From positions 1-64,000 of the forward strand of contig JAUXZO010000209.1 in assembly GCA_030692685.1 (NCBI GenBank): 64,000 bases of DNA. The letters are read 5' to 3'. Made by a program: the position numbers and the translations under genes. Of the stretch, positions 44,832 to 53,003 are shown piece by piece. A model generated the notes under the pieces. That model was not told the DNA's origin. It was given only the letters and a program-made list of their open reading frames with translations, and did no database searches. Source of the stretch: Acidovorax sp. (GTDB taxonomy: Bacteria > Pseudomonadota > Gammaproteobacteria > Burkholderiales > Burkholderiaceae_C). The stretch's first letter is position 1. Every line of letters starts with the position of its first letter.

Positions 44832-45659
44832 CTAGATTTCACTCAATTCTGCGCGAGTCTCTCTTTCCAACAGGGGCATTCCCCGCAGTTCGTCGTATAA
44901 ATATTTCGCAACCTCGTTCGCTTTCGACATTGCCGGAAGCACGACGTGAGTAAGCCATTGACACTGATCTGGAGACGCCTGCCTCAAGAGTTTTTGTGCT
45001 TTGATTCGTAAATCATTGTTTGAGTGACCAAAGGCAAGCAGCTCCGTTCGGAGAAGTTCCTGTGTCTTTTCGAAGGCCTGGTAGGCACTGTTTAGCGAGA
45101 TTGCGCCACGTCGCATCTCCACATCCACCCCTTCTATAGGTTCAACTTTGTTGCGCAGACCCTGTACGTTAATCAGGTGATTCACGGTACGCATAAGTCG
45201 CTTTAGTGCAATGCGTTGGCGATTCACATCATCAAGCAAGCCTGTCACATTTCTTATGGTTTGAAGATGGATCTGTAGGTTGGCGGAGTGGAGTCGAATG
45301 TTTGATGCGTACCGGGTTTGCGACTGGAGGCCAAGAATCAACTCGACGAACTCCAGTTCATTTGCCTGATTTCTATTTCTGAGACTGGCCTCAGTTTCAA
45401 GTGCCGTTACTCGTTCCAACACTTCGTCTACGCGAAGAGTTTCCTCGGCTCTGGCCATGCTTTCACGAAAACTAGGTATTCGCCTTGGTTGTCGTGGATA
45501 GGTTGGCGAAGGATGTTGAGGCCTCCCGCTTGGCAAGCTCCTTCCTGCATCAGCGATTTCAGCGACGGCATCTGCTACGGCCGTGACCTTCCGCGCGATA
45601 CCACCAACCACTCCTGCTGCTTGGCTAACCCAATCAGCAATCTTCTCCAGAAATGACAT
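44832..45659 (-). CDS. Helical protein with an amphipathic N-terminus
   Basis: The 275-residue form starting at MSFLEKIADWVSQAAGVVGG has an AAGGAG site; the upstream extension has none. The first 40 residues form an amphipathic, partly hydrophobic helix, followed by a Pro/Arg-rich linker and long helices (MARAEETLRVDEVLERVTAL, ANLQIHLQTIRNVTGLLDDV, DLRIKAQKLLRQASPDQCQW). Lower GC and its place at the edge of the phage block suggest a cargo gene. No family recognised; N-terminal membrane binding is a guess from the helix pattern. Confidence 0.7.
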   Translation of the reverse strand: MSFLEKIADWVSQAAGVVGGIARKVTAVADAVAEIADAGRSLPSGRPQHPSPTYPRQPRRIPSFRESMARAEETLRVDEVLERVTALETEASLRNRNQANELEFVELILGLQSQTRYASNIRLHSANLQIHLQTIRNVTGLLDDVNRQRIALKRLMRTVNHLINVQGLRNKVEPIEGVDVEMRRGAISLNSAYQAFEKTQELLRTELLAFGHSNNDLRIKAQKLLRQASPDQCQWLTHVVLPAMSKANEVAKYLYDELRGMPLLERETRAELSEI

Positions 45660-45844
45660 GTGTGACTCCTTCGGATCAGTGTAAGCGGCGGGGGAGCTGC
45701 GTCGAGCGATGCGCAAATTGAAGTGCACTAGGCACAATGAGAAAAGGCCCCGAGGCTGACGCCTGGAGGCCTTTGTCTGTCATTTGCGGAACGTCACGGC
45801 GAACATACGCGGAACGTGCTGCAAAAAATATAGCTAGAAAGCTA

Positions 45845-45904
45845 TGGTGCCCGGGGCCGGAATCGAACCGGCACGCCTTGCGGCGGGGGATTTTGAGTCC
45901 CGCG
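45845..45904 (-). tRNA. 3' half of a tRNA-Leu, probable attachment-site scar
   Basis: Read on the minus strand, the sequence contains an anticodon stem-loop with loop CTCAAAA (anticodon CAA), a class II variable arm (CGCC-GCAA-GGCG), a perfect T-arm (GCCGG-TTCGATT-CCGGC), the 3' acceptor strand CCCGGGC, A and CCA. The 5' half that should carry GCCCGGG and a D-arm is absent; the upstream sequence does not fit. Truncation exactly at the anticodon stem is typical of tRNA-targeted integration, which duplicates the 3' half of the gene. I find no partner copy in the window. Confidence 0.75.
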
Positions 45905-46136
45905 TTGGGCTCCAGTACGACAGCAGCGCTGTCCAGCTCTTCGACTACCCGCCCCGTGATGTTCTGGATCGTCTTCGAGAAATCGATTGATGAGCTTCAC
46001 CTTCAGATACTACGCAACAGGCGCGTTAAATCTGGCAAGGCAAAAGAGCCGTTTTTTCATCCGTGGTCGGTAGTAGGCCAACCAATACCAATGGTGAACC
46101 CGCCCTCCTGCCCAACTCAAAACGCAATTGCGACAG

Positions 46137-46243
46137 AAAAGTTAACTGTCGCTTTTTCTAAAAACAATGGTTAACTTTCCATTGACAAAGGGTTAAAATC
46201 ACAGAAAACTATTGTTTTTATATAAAACAACAGTTAACCATTC
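46137..46243 (+). promoter_or_regulatory. Promoter and operator region of hipBA
   Basis: GTTAAC-centred elements occur at about 46137-46150, 46166-46180 and 46231-46243 (AAAGTTAACTGT, ATGGTTAACTTT, CAGTTAACCAT), partly as inverted copies. TTGACA near 46183 can be the -35 box, with AT-rich sequence after it. Repeated palindromic sites before an Xre-type antitoxin gene are the usual autoregulatory operators. Confidence 0.65.
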
Positions 46244-46570
46244 ATGAACACCCTCGGCGAATTCTCGCAAGCTTTGTCCGAAGCCCAGAAGGCAAGGAAG
46301 GTCACCGCCATTGATCTGGCGGAAAGGACAGGCCTGTCACCACAGGCTGTTCGGCAGATCCTGTCGGGTGTCGCGGCACCCCGGCTGACCAATGCCATGG
46401 CCCTTGCATCCGAGTTGGGGCTCGAACTGGTACTGCTGCCCAAGGAGGTTGCGCGTTCGATGGCTGGAGCCCCTATGGCCGAGCGGAAGGTGCTGACCGA
46501 TGTGGAGCGACGCTTGGGCTTAAATGCCGCGTACAAGCTGCCGCCACTGCCCCCGCCTCCGCGCAGGTAG
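46244..46570 (+). CDS. hipB: HipB-like antitoxin (Xre-type)
   Basis: This 108-residue protein has a helix-turn-helix at residues 10-65 (TAIDLAERTGLSPQAVRQIL, then SGVAAPRLTNAMALASELG), followed by a short linker and a proline/arginine tail (KLPPLPPPPRR). It neutralises HipA and represses its own operon through the GTTAAC-type sites upstream. The hipA start lies 53 bases downstream. The length and gene order match HipBA modules. Confidence 0.85.
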   Translation: MNTLGEFSQALSEAQKARKVTAIDLAERTGLSPQAVRQILSGVAAPRLTNAMALASELGLELVLLPKEVARSMAGAPMAERKVLTDVERRLGLNAAYKLPPLPPPPRR

Positions 46571-46622
46571 CCTTCCTCCGAAAAAGCACGGCACGGCCAG
46601 CGACAACAGGACAACCAACCAG

Positions 46623-47945
46623 ATGCAATACCGCGCCCTCAACGTCTTCCTTGGCCCTCAAAAACACCATGTGGGGCTCCTGTTCCAGTACGGCACGGGT
46701 CCCAATGCCATCACGCGGCTGGTGCCGGAGCCGGAATTCTGGAGCGATGACAAAGCCCCGGTGCTCTCCCAGAACGCCTTGGTGGAAGATCCGCAGGCGC
46801 GTGTGGCCTTCTTGGCGGAATACACCGCCCAGCCGTTTTTCAACGGCGAAGGTGACAAGCTGCCCACGTTCTTTCTCAACCTGCTGCCCGAAGGGCCGTT
46901 GCGCCGCCATCTGGAGGAGATTGGCAACCTGGACAAGAACGACGACTTCGGGCTGCTCAGCCTGTGCGGCACGGATCTTTCCGGCGCGGTGTACGTGGAC
47001 CAGGCCCCCCTTGACCACAAGAGTGTGGCCAAGGTGGTGACACAGGACAACGACGCGCTGGAGATGACGGTGACGCCCATCCCGCTGCCTGAGGCAACGT
47101 CACTGTCTGGAGTGCAGCCGAAACTATCGCTGGTGCAGTCTGGCGGGAGATATGTGGCCAGGACGAAGGATGCGAATGGCGTTCACATCATCGCCAAGCT
47201 GCCCACGGTCGAGTACCCACTGCTGCCGCAGGTGGAGGAGTTGTCGATGCGGCTGGCAGCAGCGGCTGGCGTGACCGTGTGCGACGTGGAGCTGGCGCCG
47301 CTGGAGAACATCGACGCTGACCAGCCGTTTGTGCTGGGGGAGGGGAGGCAGTTTCTGGCGGTGCGTCGGTTTGACCGCGTCGGCGCCAAGCACATCCACT
47401 GCGAGGACTTTGCACAGATTCTGGGAGTGGCTCCGGGGGAGAAGTACAGCCATCCGCTGGCCAGCTACGCGACGATGCTCCGCATCCTGGTGCACACGCC
47501 AGGGCTGGGTGTCGAGGCCGCCCTCGAAATGGTGCGCAGGATTGTGGTCAACGACTTGCTGGGCAACTTCGACGGACACCTCAAGAACTATGGGGTGCTG
47601 TATCAGGATGGCAGAACGCCCGAGTTGTCCCCCGCGTATGACGTGGTTGCCTACTCGGCCTACTTGGCGGGCAGGGGACATGCGCTCCGGTTCGCATCTG
47701 ACGGGCCCAAACAGGCCCGATTGACACCCCAGGTAATTCGCCAGCTCTGCAACGAGGTTCCCGGCCTGGTGGAGCCGAAGGTGAATACGGTGATTCGGGA
47801 GACGGTTCGCAAGGCATACGAGGCGTGGCCCGACATGATCGCGGAGTCAACGCTGTTGGAAGAGCAGAAGGTGCGCCTTCTCCAGCACTTTGAGGCCACC
47901 GCTGCCATCGAGTCACTGCGAAATCGCGCCAGCAAGAAGGGTTGA
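46623..47945 (+). CDS. hipA: HipA-family serine/threonine kinase toxin
   Basis: This 440-residue kinase starts at MQYRALNVFLGPQKHHVGLL. Family motifs are intact: SLSGVQPKLSLV (the ATP-binding P-loop-like element), AVRRFDRVG, the EKYSHP stretch, the catalytic loop GNFDGHLKNYG with the catalytic Asp and the metal-binding Asn, and SPAYDVVAY. HipA phosphorylates a translation factor such as glutamyl-tRNA synthetase and causes growth arrest. Expected partner: the hipB just upstream. A fragment of about 55 codons of a near copy of the 3' end is found at 53457-53623. Confidence 0.9.
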   Translation: MQYRALNVFLGPQKHHVGLLFQYGTGPNAITRLVPEPEFWSDDKAPVLSQNALVEDPQARVAFLAEYTAQPFFNGEGDKLPTFFLNLLPEGPLRRHLEEIGNLDKNDDFGLLSLCGTDLSGAVYVDQAPLDHKSVAKVVTQDNDALEMTVTPIPLPEATSLSGVQPKLSLVQSGGRYVARTKDANGVHIIAKLPTVEYPLLPQVEELSMRLAAAAGVTVCDVELAPLENIDADQPFVLGEGRQFLAVRRFDRVGAKHIHCEDFAQILGVAPGEKYSHPLASYATMLRILVHTPGLGVEAALEMVRRIVVNDLLGNFDGHLKNYGVLYQDGRTPELSPAYDVVAYSAYLAGRGHALRFASDGPKQARLTPQVIRQLCNEVPGLVEPKVNTVIRETVRKAYEAWPDMIAESTLLEEQKVRLLQHFEATAAIESLRNRASKKG

Positions 47946-48051
47946 CGGTTCCCAGCGCGCCGCATTTATCCACCGCTCCAAGCGGTGATCTGATCTTGCA
48001 CTGCCCCCTCGCGGGAGCCTCACGACTGGCGTTCTTGGCCACCGCTGATTC

Positions 48052-48330
48052 TGCGGTGCTCTCAAACAGCTTGGCTTCTGTACGTACAGATCAGGTGCTC
48101 TAGCGACCGTTCAAAGAGCCTTGTACGTACAAGGGTCGCCGTAATTTTCCAATTACTGCTCAAAAGCGATGGTTCTCAACAGCTTGGCTTGTGTGCGCAA
48201 AAATCAGGAAGTTCTAGCGACCGCTCAAAGAGCCTTGTACGTACAAGGGTCACCGTAATTTTCCAACTACTGCTCACAAAACGGTGCTCTCAAACAGCTT
48301 GGTTTCTGTACGCACAGATCAGCTACGTTG
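48052..48330. repeat. Tandem repeats of about 115 bases with palindromes
   Basis: Downstream of hipA a unit of about 115 bases is repeated twice and begins a third time. Each starts CTCAAACAGCTTGG, then a variable TGTACGNACAG region, then CTAGCGACCG-TCAAAGAG, then the perfect 16-bp palindrome CCTTGTACGTACAAGG (48119-48134 and 48233-48248) and a TTTTCCAA-TACTGCTCA end. The same unit is seen after the second hipA fragment near 53.74 kb. No protein-like frame is present. It could encode small RNA or be a site for DNA proteins. The function is unknown. Confidence 0.7.
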
Positions 48331-48503
48331 AGCATGCCGCGCATCTTCACCAACCTGGACCGCCTCTGACCGCCTCGTTTCAGAGACTGGGTGCAGACAT
48401 GGCTTACGGCTTTAACTGGAAAACCGAGCTTCCTGAGCATCTGCATGATGCTGTTCAGCGCTCATTGGACTAACCGAATTAGTCGCAGCCCCAGCTTGAG
48501 CTT

Positions 48504-48623
48504 ATGCCGCTGGACGTGGAACCGCCCCGGCAGATTGAGTTGGAATGCCCGGACAACCCCATAGGGCGCTTGGCGGCTCTGCTGCTGAAGTTGGAAGATT
48601 CCAAGCGCGCAGAGGCCGATTAG
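48504..48623 (+). CDS. Very short hypothetical protein, 39 residues
   Basis: The frame reads MPLDVEPPRQIELECPDNPIG and LAALLLKLEDSKRAEAD. Composition is protein-like, with no strong ribosome binding site. It may be the end of a lost gene, since protein-like codons in frame continue a few positions upstream. Confidence 0.35.
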   Translation: MPLDVEPPRQIELECPDNPIGRLAALLLKLEDSKRAEAD

Positions 48624-48808
48624 CTCCTGATGGCGCTGGTCGTCGCGCCAGATAGCACTAGACGAATGCAGCCAATGAATCGTCTGTTGAAATTATTCAA
48701 TGTGGATTTGGACGGTTCTATAATGTCGTTCTAGACGTTGTGCTCATGCGATTTTGGACGGTTGGTCAATGCATAATTGGACGCATTTCCTAATCACGAA
48801 TTGATACG

Positions 48809-50107
48809 ATGCCAACGCCACCGGAGCTGATCTACCGTCACTTGACCGCGCGAGTTAGCGTTTCGCTGCAGGACACGCCCGCTGTGTTAGTGAACGGACC
48901 CCGTCAATGCGGCAAAACCACGTTGGTGAAGCAGTTTGCGCAAGGTGCTGCGTCTTTGACATCGGATGACCCGGTGCTTCAGGACCCGTCTGAAGGAATG
49001 ACTTACCTAACGCTGGACGATCCTGCGGTTCTGGAAGCTGCGCGGACTGATCCAGTGGGGCTGCTGCGCCAACTTGACACGGCCATCATTGACGAAGTGC
49101 AGCGCGCGCCGCAGTTGCTTTTTGCTCTGAAGCTGTCAATCGATCAAGACCGGCGTCCTGGCCGGTTTCTGCTTACGGGGTCAGCCAACCTGCTGGCCCT
49201 ACCCTCGATTGCAGACAGTTTGGCGGGCCGCATGGAGGTTCACGCGCTACTTCCCCTGTCCCAAACTGAGTTGCAGGGGCGACCGAGTGACTTCCTGCGA
49301 CGCGCGAAGGAGCATGACTGGCCCATCTCGCACCCACTGTGGGTGACACCTAAAGTGAATGGGCAGCGGGACATGGTCCTGAATGCCCTGGCCGGTGGGT
49401 ATCCTGAGATGCGTTCCCGCGCGAGTCCAGCGCGGCGCAGCGCATGGGCCAAGGCCTATATCCAGACCCTTGTTGAGCGCGACGTGCAGGACATTGCCCA
49501 GATCGAGCATCTGAACCACATCCCTCGTTTGCTGGAGGTGACTGCTGCGCACTGTGGCCAGCTCTTCAACGCGACGCAAATCGGCGGGCAGCTTTCGATG
49601 GATGCCCGCACGGTGGAGAAGTACCTTGGGGTTCTCGAAAAGCTGTTTCTGGTGCAACGCCTGCCTGCATGGAGCCGCAATGAGCTGGGGCGCCTGATCA
49701 AGACGCCAAAACTACATTTTTTGGACGCGGGGCTCCAAGCTGCTCTTACGCGACTCACTCCGGCAATGCTCACAAAGCACCGGGAGAGGTGGGGCTCCGT
49801 TTTGGAAACCTGGGTGTATGCGGAGCTGCGCAAGAGCTTGGCCTTGAACGACGATTCCTGGTATCTCGCGCATTACCGCGACAAGGATCAGGTGGAGGTG
49901 GATTTTGTCTTGGAGTCCCCCTTGCGCGAGGTTATTGGCGTCGAGGTCAAGGCAGCAGCCACCGTGTCGGCCATCGATTTCAAGGGGCTGCGGCGGCTCA
50001 AAGAGCACACCGGCAAGGATTTCATCGCAGGCATCGTCCTCTATGACGGTGACAAGGCTCTGTCCTTTGGCGAAGGCTTGTGGGCTGTGCCTCTGGCGGC
50101 TTTGTAA
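48809..50107 (+). CDS. ATPase of the AAA_14 / DUF4143 family
   Basis: A 432-residue protein. The N-terminal ATPase shows Walker A GPRQCGKTTLVKQF (about residues 30-43), a Walker B-like strand (LDTAIIDEVQRAPQLLFALK) and LTGSANLLALPSIADSLAGR, the family sensor segment. The DUF4143 domain follows (LVERDVQDIAQIEHLNHIPR, YLGVLEKLFLVQRLPAWSRN) and ends with a PD-(D/E)xK-like fold (YRDKDQVEVDFVLE, EVIGVEVKAA). The function of this widespread family is not settled; roles in DNA transactions or conflict have been proposed. TTTGGACGGTT-type repeats upstream may be operators, and TATAAT at 48719 may be its -10 box. Confidence 0.88.
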   Translation: MPTPPELIYRHLTARVSVSLQDTPAVLVNGPRQCGKTTLVKQFAQGAASLTSDDPVLQDPSEGMTYLTLDDPAVLEAARTDPVGLLRQLDTAIIDEVQRAPQLLFALKLSIDQDRRPGRFLLTGSANLLALPSIADSLAGRMEVHALLPLSQTELQGRPSDFLRRAKEHDWPISHPLWVTPKVNGQRDMVLNALAGGYPEMRSRASPARRSAWAKAYIQTLVERDVQDIAQIEHLNHIPRLLEVTAAHCGQLFNATQIGGQLSMDARTVEKYLGVLEKLFLVQRLPAWSRNELGRLIKTPKLHFLDAGLQAALTRLTPAMLTKHRERWGSVLETWVYAELRKSLALNDDSWYLAHYRDKDQVEVDFVLESPLREVIGVEVKAAATVSAIDFKGLRRLKEHTGKDFIAGIVLYDGDKALSFGEGLWAVPLAAL

Positions 50108-50294
50108 AGGCCCATCAATGCAAAGAGGTAGGTGTTTTGTCACTCCTTTTTGCATGTTCAGGTAGGGACTCAATTGCCTTGGCAACAACAACCGACGAGG
50201 GAGTAACCATGACAACTCTTCATGCCGTCCGTGCGGGGGATACCGTAGTTGCACGGGAGGTGGCCATGTCGATCCTGGGCTACTGATGTAGGTC

Positions 50295-50498
50295 GAGGCC
50301 GCAGCGCGGGAGGATATCGTCGCGTTCAACAAGAAGAACCCCAACCGGCGGATCCAGCCGATGCAGTTGGCGCAGAGCGTGAACATGCGGCAGAAGCGGA
50401 TCCGGGAGGCGCAGGAGGGCGTGTACCTGCCGGGCAAGCGGCGGGATGCGTTGGAGGCTGGGCGGTTTGCAATCGAGGGGCGAGTGATAGCGCCGTAA
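50295..50498 (+). pseudogene. Third copy of the 3' end of the giant gene
   Basis: A 67-codon fragment (FNKKNPNRRIQPMQLAQSVN, MRQKRIREAQEGVYLPGKR, RRDALEAGRF) is nearly the same as the last codons of the giant gene at 44.3-44.5 kb and of the degraded copy at 15.8-15.9 kb. It has no start, and its last residues differ (AIEGRVIAP). The homology begins abruptly. It shows a third insertion scar. Confidence 0.88.
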
Positions 50499-50509
50499 CT
50501 TCCAGGCGG

Positions 50510-50794
50510 CTAACCGTCTGTTTCCCTCTGATTGAGTAACCACGTGACGGCTGCACCATAAGTGACGATACCGTCGGGCATTTTGGTATTTACGATTCGT
50601 TCAAGCTCAAGTCGCTCGCAGATGGCTTTTTCGCTGGACCTCGCGGGCAGTATCGGCATACCGTTGACCAATTGCAGCATGTCGTCCGCTGAGCCTTTGT
50701 CCCAAGGTGTGTGGGGGCCAACTGGTGAAGCCCCGCGCGTACGTCGTGGGTACTGATACTGGAGCTCGCTGACTGACTGAAGTTTTGTGCTCAT
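50510..50794 (-). CDS. Hypothetical protein, 94 residues
   Basis: The frame from ATG 50794 reads MSTKLQSVSELQYQYPRRTR and contains KGSADDMLQLVNGMPILPAR and TVTWLLNQRETDG-type segments, with protein-like composition. No strong ribosome binding site is present. It ends close to the third giant-gene fragment. No family recognised. Confidence 0.5.
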   Translation of the reverse strand: MSTKLQSVSELQYQYPRRTRGASPVGPHTPWDKGSADDMLQLVNGMPILPARSSEKAICERLELERIVNTKMPDGIVTYGAAVTWLLNQRETDG

Positions 50795-51131
50795 GGGTAT
50801 CACGGTGCTGCTCGGTGTGGCGGTGATCCTTGATTTTGCAAGATTCGAGATGAGATGCAACCATTGCACCCATCTCAAATGCACTTCGAAAACGCCGCAG
50901 TAGCCCACGCAGAGCTTGAACATTCAGCATTGCGTCCTTCGCAAGGCTATGCCCTGGCGGGGTGTATGTCATTTGCAAAACCCTCAACGTGCTCTGGCCT
51001 GTGTTCCTCCGCAGGGCGCGCATACCACTGGAGCTCGATCTCCCGCGTTCCGCGGCTACTTATTGCTCGTCTTGCAATGCCTGCTAGGCTATGCTCGTTT
51101 GTAATCAAAAGAAACAGGCGGGAGCGCGGGC

Positions 51132-52211
51132 ATGAGAAGAATAGATCCGGATCGCCGGGAGTGGTTGTTGCGGCGAGGAAGGATAGAGCGGCAGTTGCAC
51201 GTGAGGTTGGCCAACTTAGCGGCCGCAAGTGGCATCAGCCGACCTACCAAAATCAGGAGCTCGGTTGTCGTGGTCCCCAACCTGCTGATCGCCGAAAAGG
51301 CGGAGCAGAGGCAGCAGATCTTGAGCGTCATCAGCCAAATCGAGCACCGTTTACGCTCGGGCAGGCACAGGGTAAAACTTGATTTTTCGCTAGTGAAGAA
51401 GATATTTCCGGGCGGCATGCTTCTGCTTCTTGCTGCCCTGTCACAGTTGGCCGACACCTACAGCGGTCGGATTTCGGCAAGGTGCCCTCCGAACTCCCTG
51501 GCCGCGCAGTTGCTCAATCACTTTGGACTGGCGAAGAAGCTCAAGGTAAATCTACGCCTGAGTCGCCCCACTCACAACTCGGTGTTGGCATGGAGTTTTT
51601 TGACCGGCACCCAGGCTGCGGGGGAGCAGGTGACTGCGCTTTTAAACAGGTATCGGGAAGGCACTAATGCTGCGATTCCGGAAGGGCTTTTTGCCGTTTT
51701 GACCGAGGGACTGACCAATGTCAGGCAACACGCCTACAAAGGCTTGGCCCACATTCCGGAATCATGGCGTAAGTGGTGGCTGTTTGCTCGCTACGAGGAA
51801 CCCAAATTAGGTGCGGACGGAAGTTTGTACATCGCCATCTACGACATCGGCGAAGGGATCCCGGTGACCATGCGGAACAAGTTGAAAAGGAACGAAATCG
51901 TTGTGGACTTGTTGGACAAAGGTGGCAAGCATCTGTCACTATCTGATGGCGTAATGTTGGACAAGAAATTGATGTTCGAGGCCGTTGAGCATCGGCGATC
52001 TCAGACCGGCGAAGGGCACCGAGGCAACGGTCTGCCTGAAATGAAGGATTTTGCTGCTTCCAACCAGGGTGGCCGCCTCCATATCATTTCAGGTCGGGTG
52101 CAGTATTCGATTGTCCGAGGAAGCTCTGAAGGTCAAGTGCATGGGCATAGGGATGAATTGCCGGGAACGCTCCTCTTGTGGGGCCTGCCTTTGATGGCAA
52201 AGGAGAGTTAG
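51132..52211 (+). CDS. STAS-like plus HATPase (GHKL) protein
   Basis: A 359-residue protein. Residues about 45-145 look like a STAS fold (VKLDFSLVKKIFPGGMLLLL, LLNHFGLAKKL). The C-terminal part is a histidine-kinase-type ATPase. Its N-box is LTEGLTNVRQHA (Glu192, Asn196), the G1 box is YDIGEGIP (Asp238) and the G2-like loop is GEGHRGNGL (293-301). There is no HisKA phosphorylation domain, so it is not a classical sensor kinase. A second STAS-like gene follows after 1 base and a membrane protein gene after that. A GGGAG site precedes the ATG. It probably binds ATP to control the partner proteins. The role is inferred. Confidence 0.85.
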   Translation: MRRIDPDRREWLLRRGRIERQLHVRLANLAAASGISRPTKIRSSVVVVPNLLIAEKAEQRQQILSVISQIEHRLRSGRHRVKLDFSLVKKIFPGGMLLLLAALSQLADTYSGRISARCPPNSLAAQLLNHFGLAKKLKVNLRLSRPTHNSVLAWSFLTGTQAAGEQVTALLNRYREGTNAAIPEGLFAVLTEGLTNVRQHAYKGLAHIPESWRKWWLFARYEEPKLGADGSLYIAIYDIGEGIPVTMRNKLKRNEIVVDLLDKGGKHLSLSDGVMLDKKLMFEAVEHRRSQTGEGHRGNGLPEMKDFAASNQGGRLHIISGRVQYSIVRGSSEGQVHGHRDELPGTLLLWGLPLMAKES

Positions 52212-52212
52212 C

Positions 52213-52545
52213 ATGAACATTCGTATTATTTCTGTCGCGAATGATTTTTCGCCATCGCCTGCTGGCAGGTTTGTAGATGATGGTCCGTATCCCGGAGCGC
52301 TGTTTCGGGAGGAATTTTTGCTGCCTGCTATGAAGGGCGAGCAGTTGGTGCACGTAGACCTAACCGGCACGGAGCTGCCTGGTTCTTCATTTCTTGAAGA
52401 AGCGTTCGGGGGCCTCGTACGGGCCGGCTTTTCAGAGGAGTTTCTGCGAAAGCATCTCGTTGTTCGGTCTTCCCGGGAAAGCGATTCCATACGTGTATGG
52501 AGGTTCATTCAGGAAGCTGCTACGCGCGGCACCAGGATGCACTAA
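52213..52545 (+). CDS. STAS-like protein (DUF4325 family)
   Basis: This 110-residue protein begins MNIRIISVANDFSPSPAGRF. It has LFREEFLLPAMKGEQLVHVD, LTGTELPGSSFLEEAFGGLV, the pattern of DUF4325: an R-x-x-x-F turn, a strand ending in LD, then SSSFxxEAxG. Such proteins resemble anti-sigma factor antagonists. The start lies 1 base after the stop of the STAS-HATPase gene, and the stop 2 bases before the next start, so the three genes are one operon. It probably interacts with the ATPase. Confidence 0.83.
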   Translation: MNIRIISVANDFSPSPAGRFVDDGPYPGALFREEFLLPAMKGEQLVHVDLTGTELPGSSFLEEAFGGLVRAGFSEEFLRKHLVVRSSRESDSIRVWRFIQEAATRGTRMH

Positions 52546-52547
52546 GA

Positions 52548-52982
52548 GTGTGGAAGGACCTGCTCCCCTGGCTTGCACCTGCTTTCACTTTAGTCGGATG
52601 GTTCATTGTCAATGGGCAAAACAATGAACGCGAGCGACGAAAAGAGGCGCGGGCGGCCGCTGATCGTTGCAAGACCCTGGCGCGAGAGGTAACCCAACTA
52701 GGGTACAACTACTGGCTTGGGCAAGGGAGCGTCGCACCCTGGCAGATCAAGGCTCAGCTCGAAGAGTTAGAGGTGGAGATCACAAGGTTTCCTGCCGATA
52801 AGGGGCGCAACAAGTTGATCGATCGGCATATCGATCTCGTCGAGGCCGTAACCGGGTTGGACTTTGAGTCGGCCACAATGAAACCTCGCCCTGTCGGTCA
52901 CGCGATCTATCGCGAAATGGCTATAGCGCGTCAGCGGTTGCTATCGGAAATTGAGCAGCAATTCTCAGCACACTTCCAGTGA
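52548..52982 (+). CDS. Membrane protein, third gene of the STAS-HATPase operon
   Basis: The GTG at 52548, directly after the preceding stop, gives a 144-residue protein. A longer form from ATG 52497 would overlap the previous gene by 49 bases and add residues that are not protein-like. The start carries one membrane helix (LLPWLAPAFTLVGWFIVNGQ) and then a conserved NNxRExRKExR segment, followed by cytoplasmic helices (CKTLAREVTQLGYNYWLG, LEELEVEITRFPADKGRNK). I have seen this type of protein (GW.IVN.QNN.RE.RKE.R) in islands. It is the likely membrane effector or anchor of the operon. Confidence 0.78.
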   Translation: MWKDLLPWLAPAFTLVGWFIVNGQNNERERRKEARAAADRCKTLAREVTQLGYNYWLGQGSVAPWQIKAQLEELEVEITRFPADKGRNKLIDRHIDLVEAVTGLDFESATMKPRPVGHAIYREMAIARQRLLSEIEQQFSAHFQ

Positions 52983-53003
52983 ACGAATCGGCCAAGTGGT
53001 CAG

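Noticed and set aside
18128..45659. Diversity-generating retroelement, sometimes found with podovirus-type prophages
   Set aside because: I found no reverse transcriptase motif and no pair of template and variable repeats.
45845..45960. Complete tRNA-Leu gene
   Set aside because: No 5' acceptor strand GCCCGGG or D-arm is found upstream of the anticodon stem; only the 3' half fits.
45737..46174. Plus-strand frame of 145 codons containing GPESNRHALRRGILSP
   Set aside because: That peptide is the well-known false translation of the antisense of tRNA-Leu genes.
50607..51023. Minus-strand frame of 138 codons
   Set aside because: Its first third looks partly protein-like, but the rest overlaps the better frame at 50510-50794 and there is no clear start; left out.
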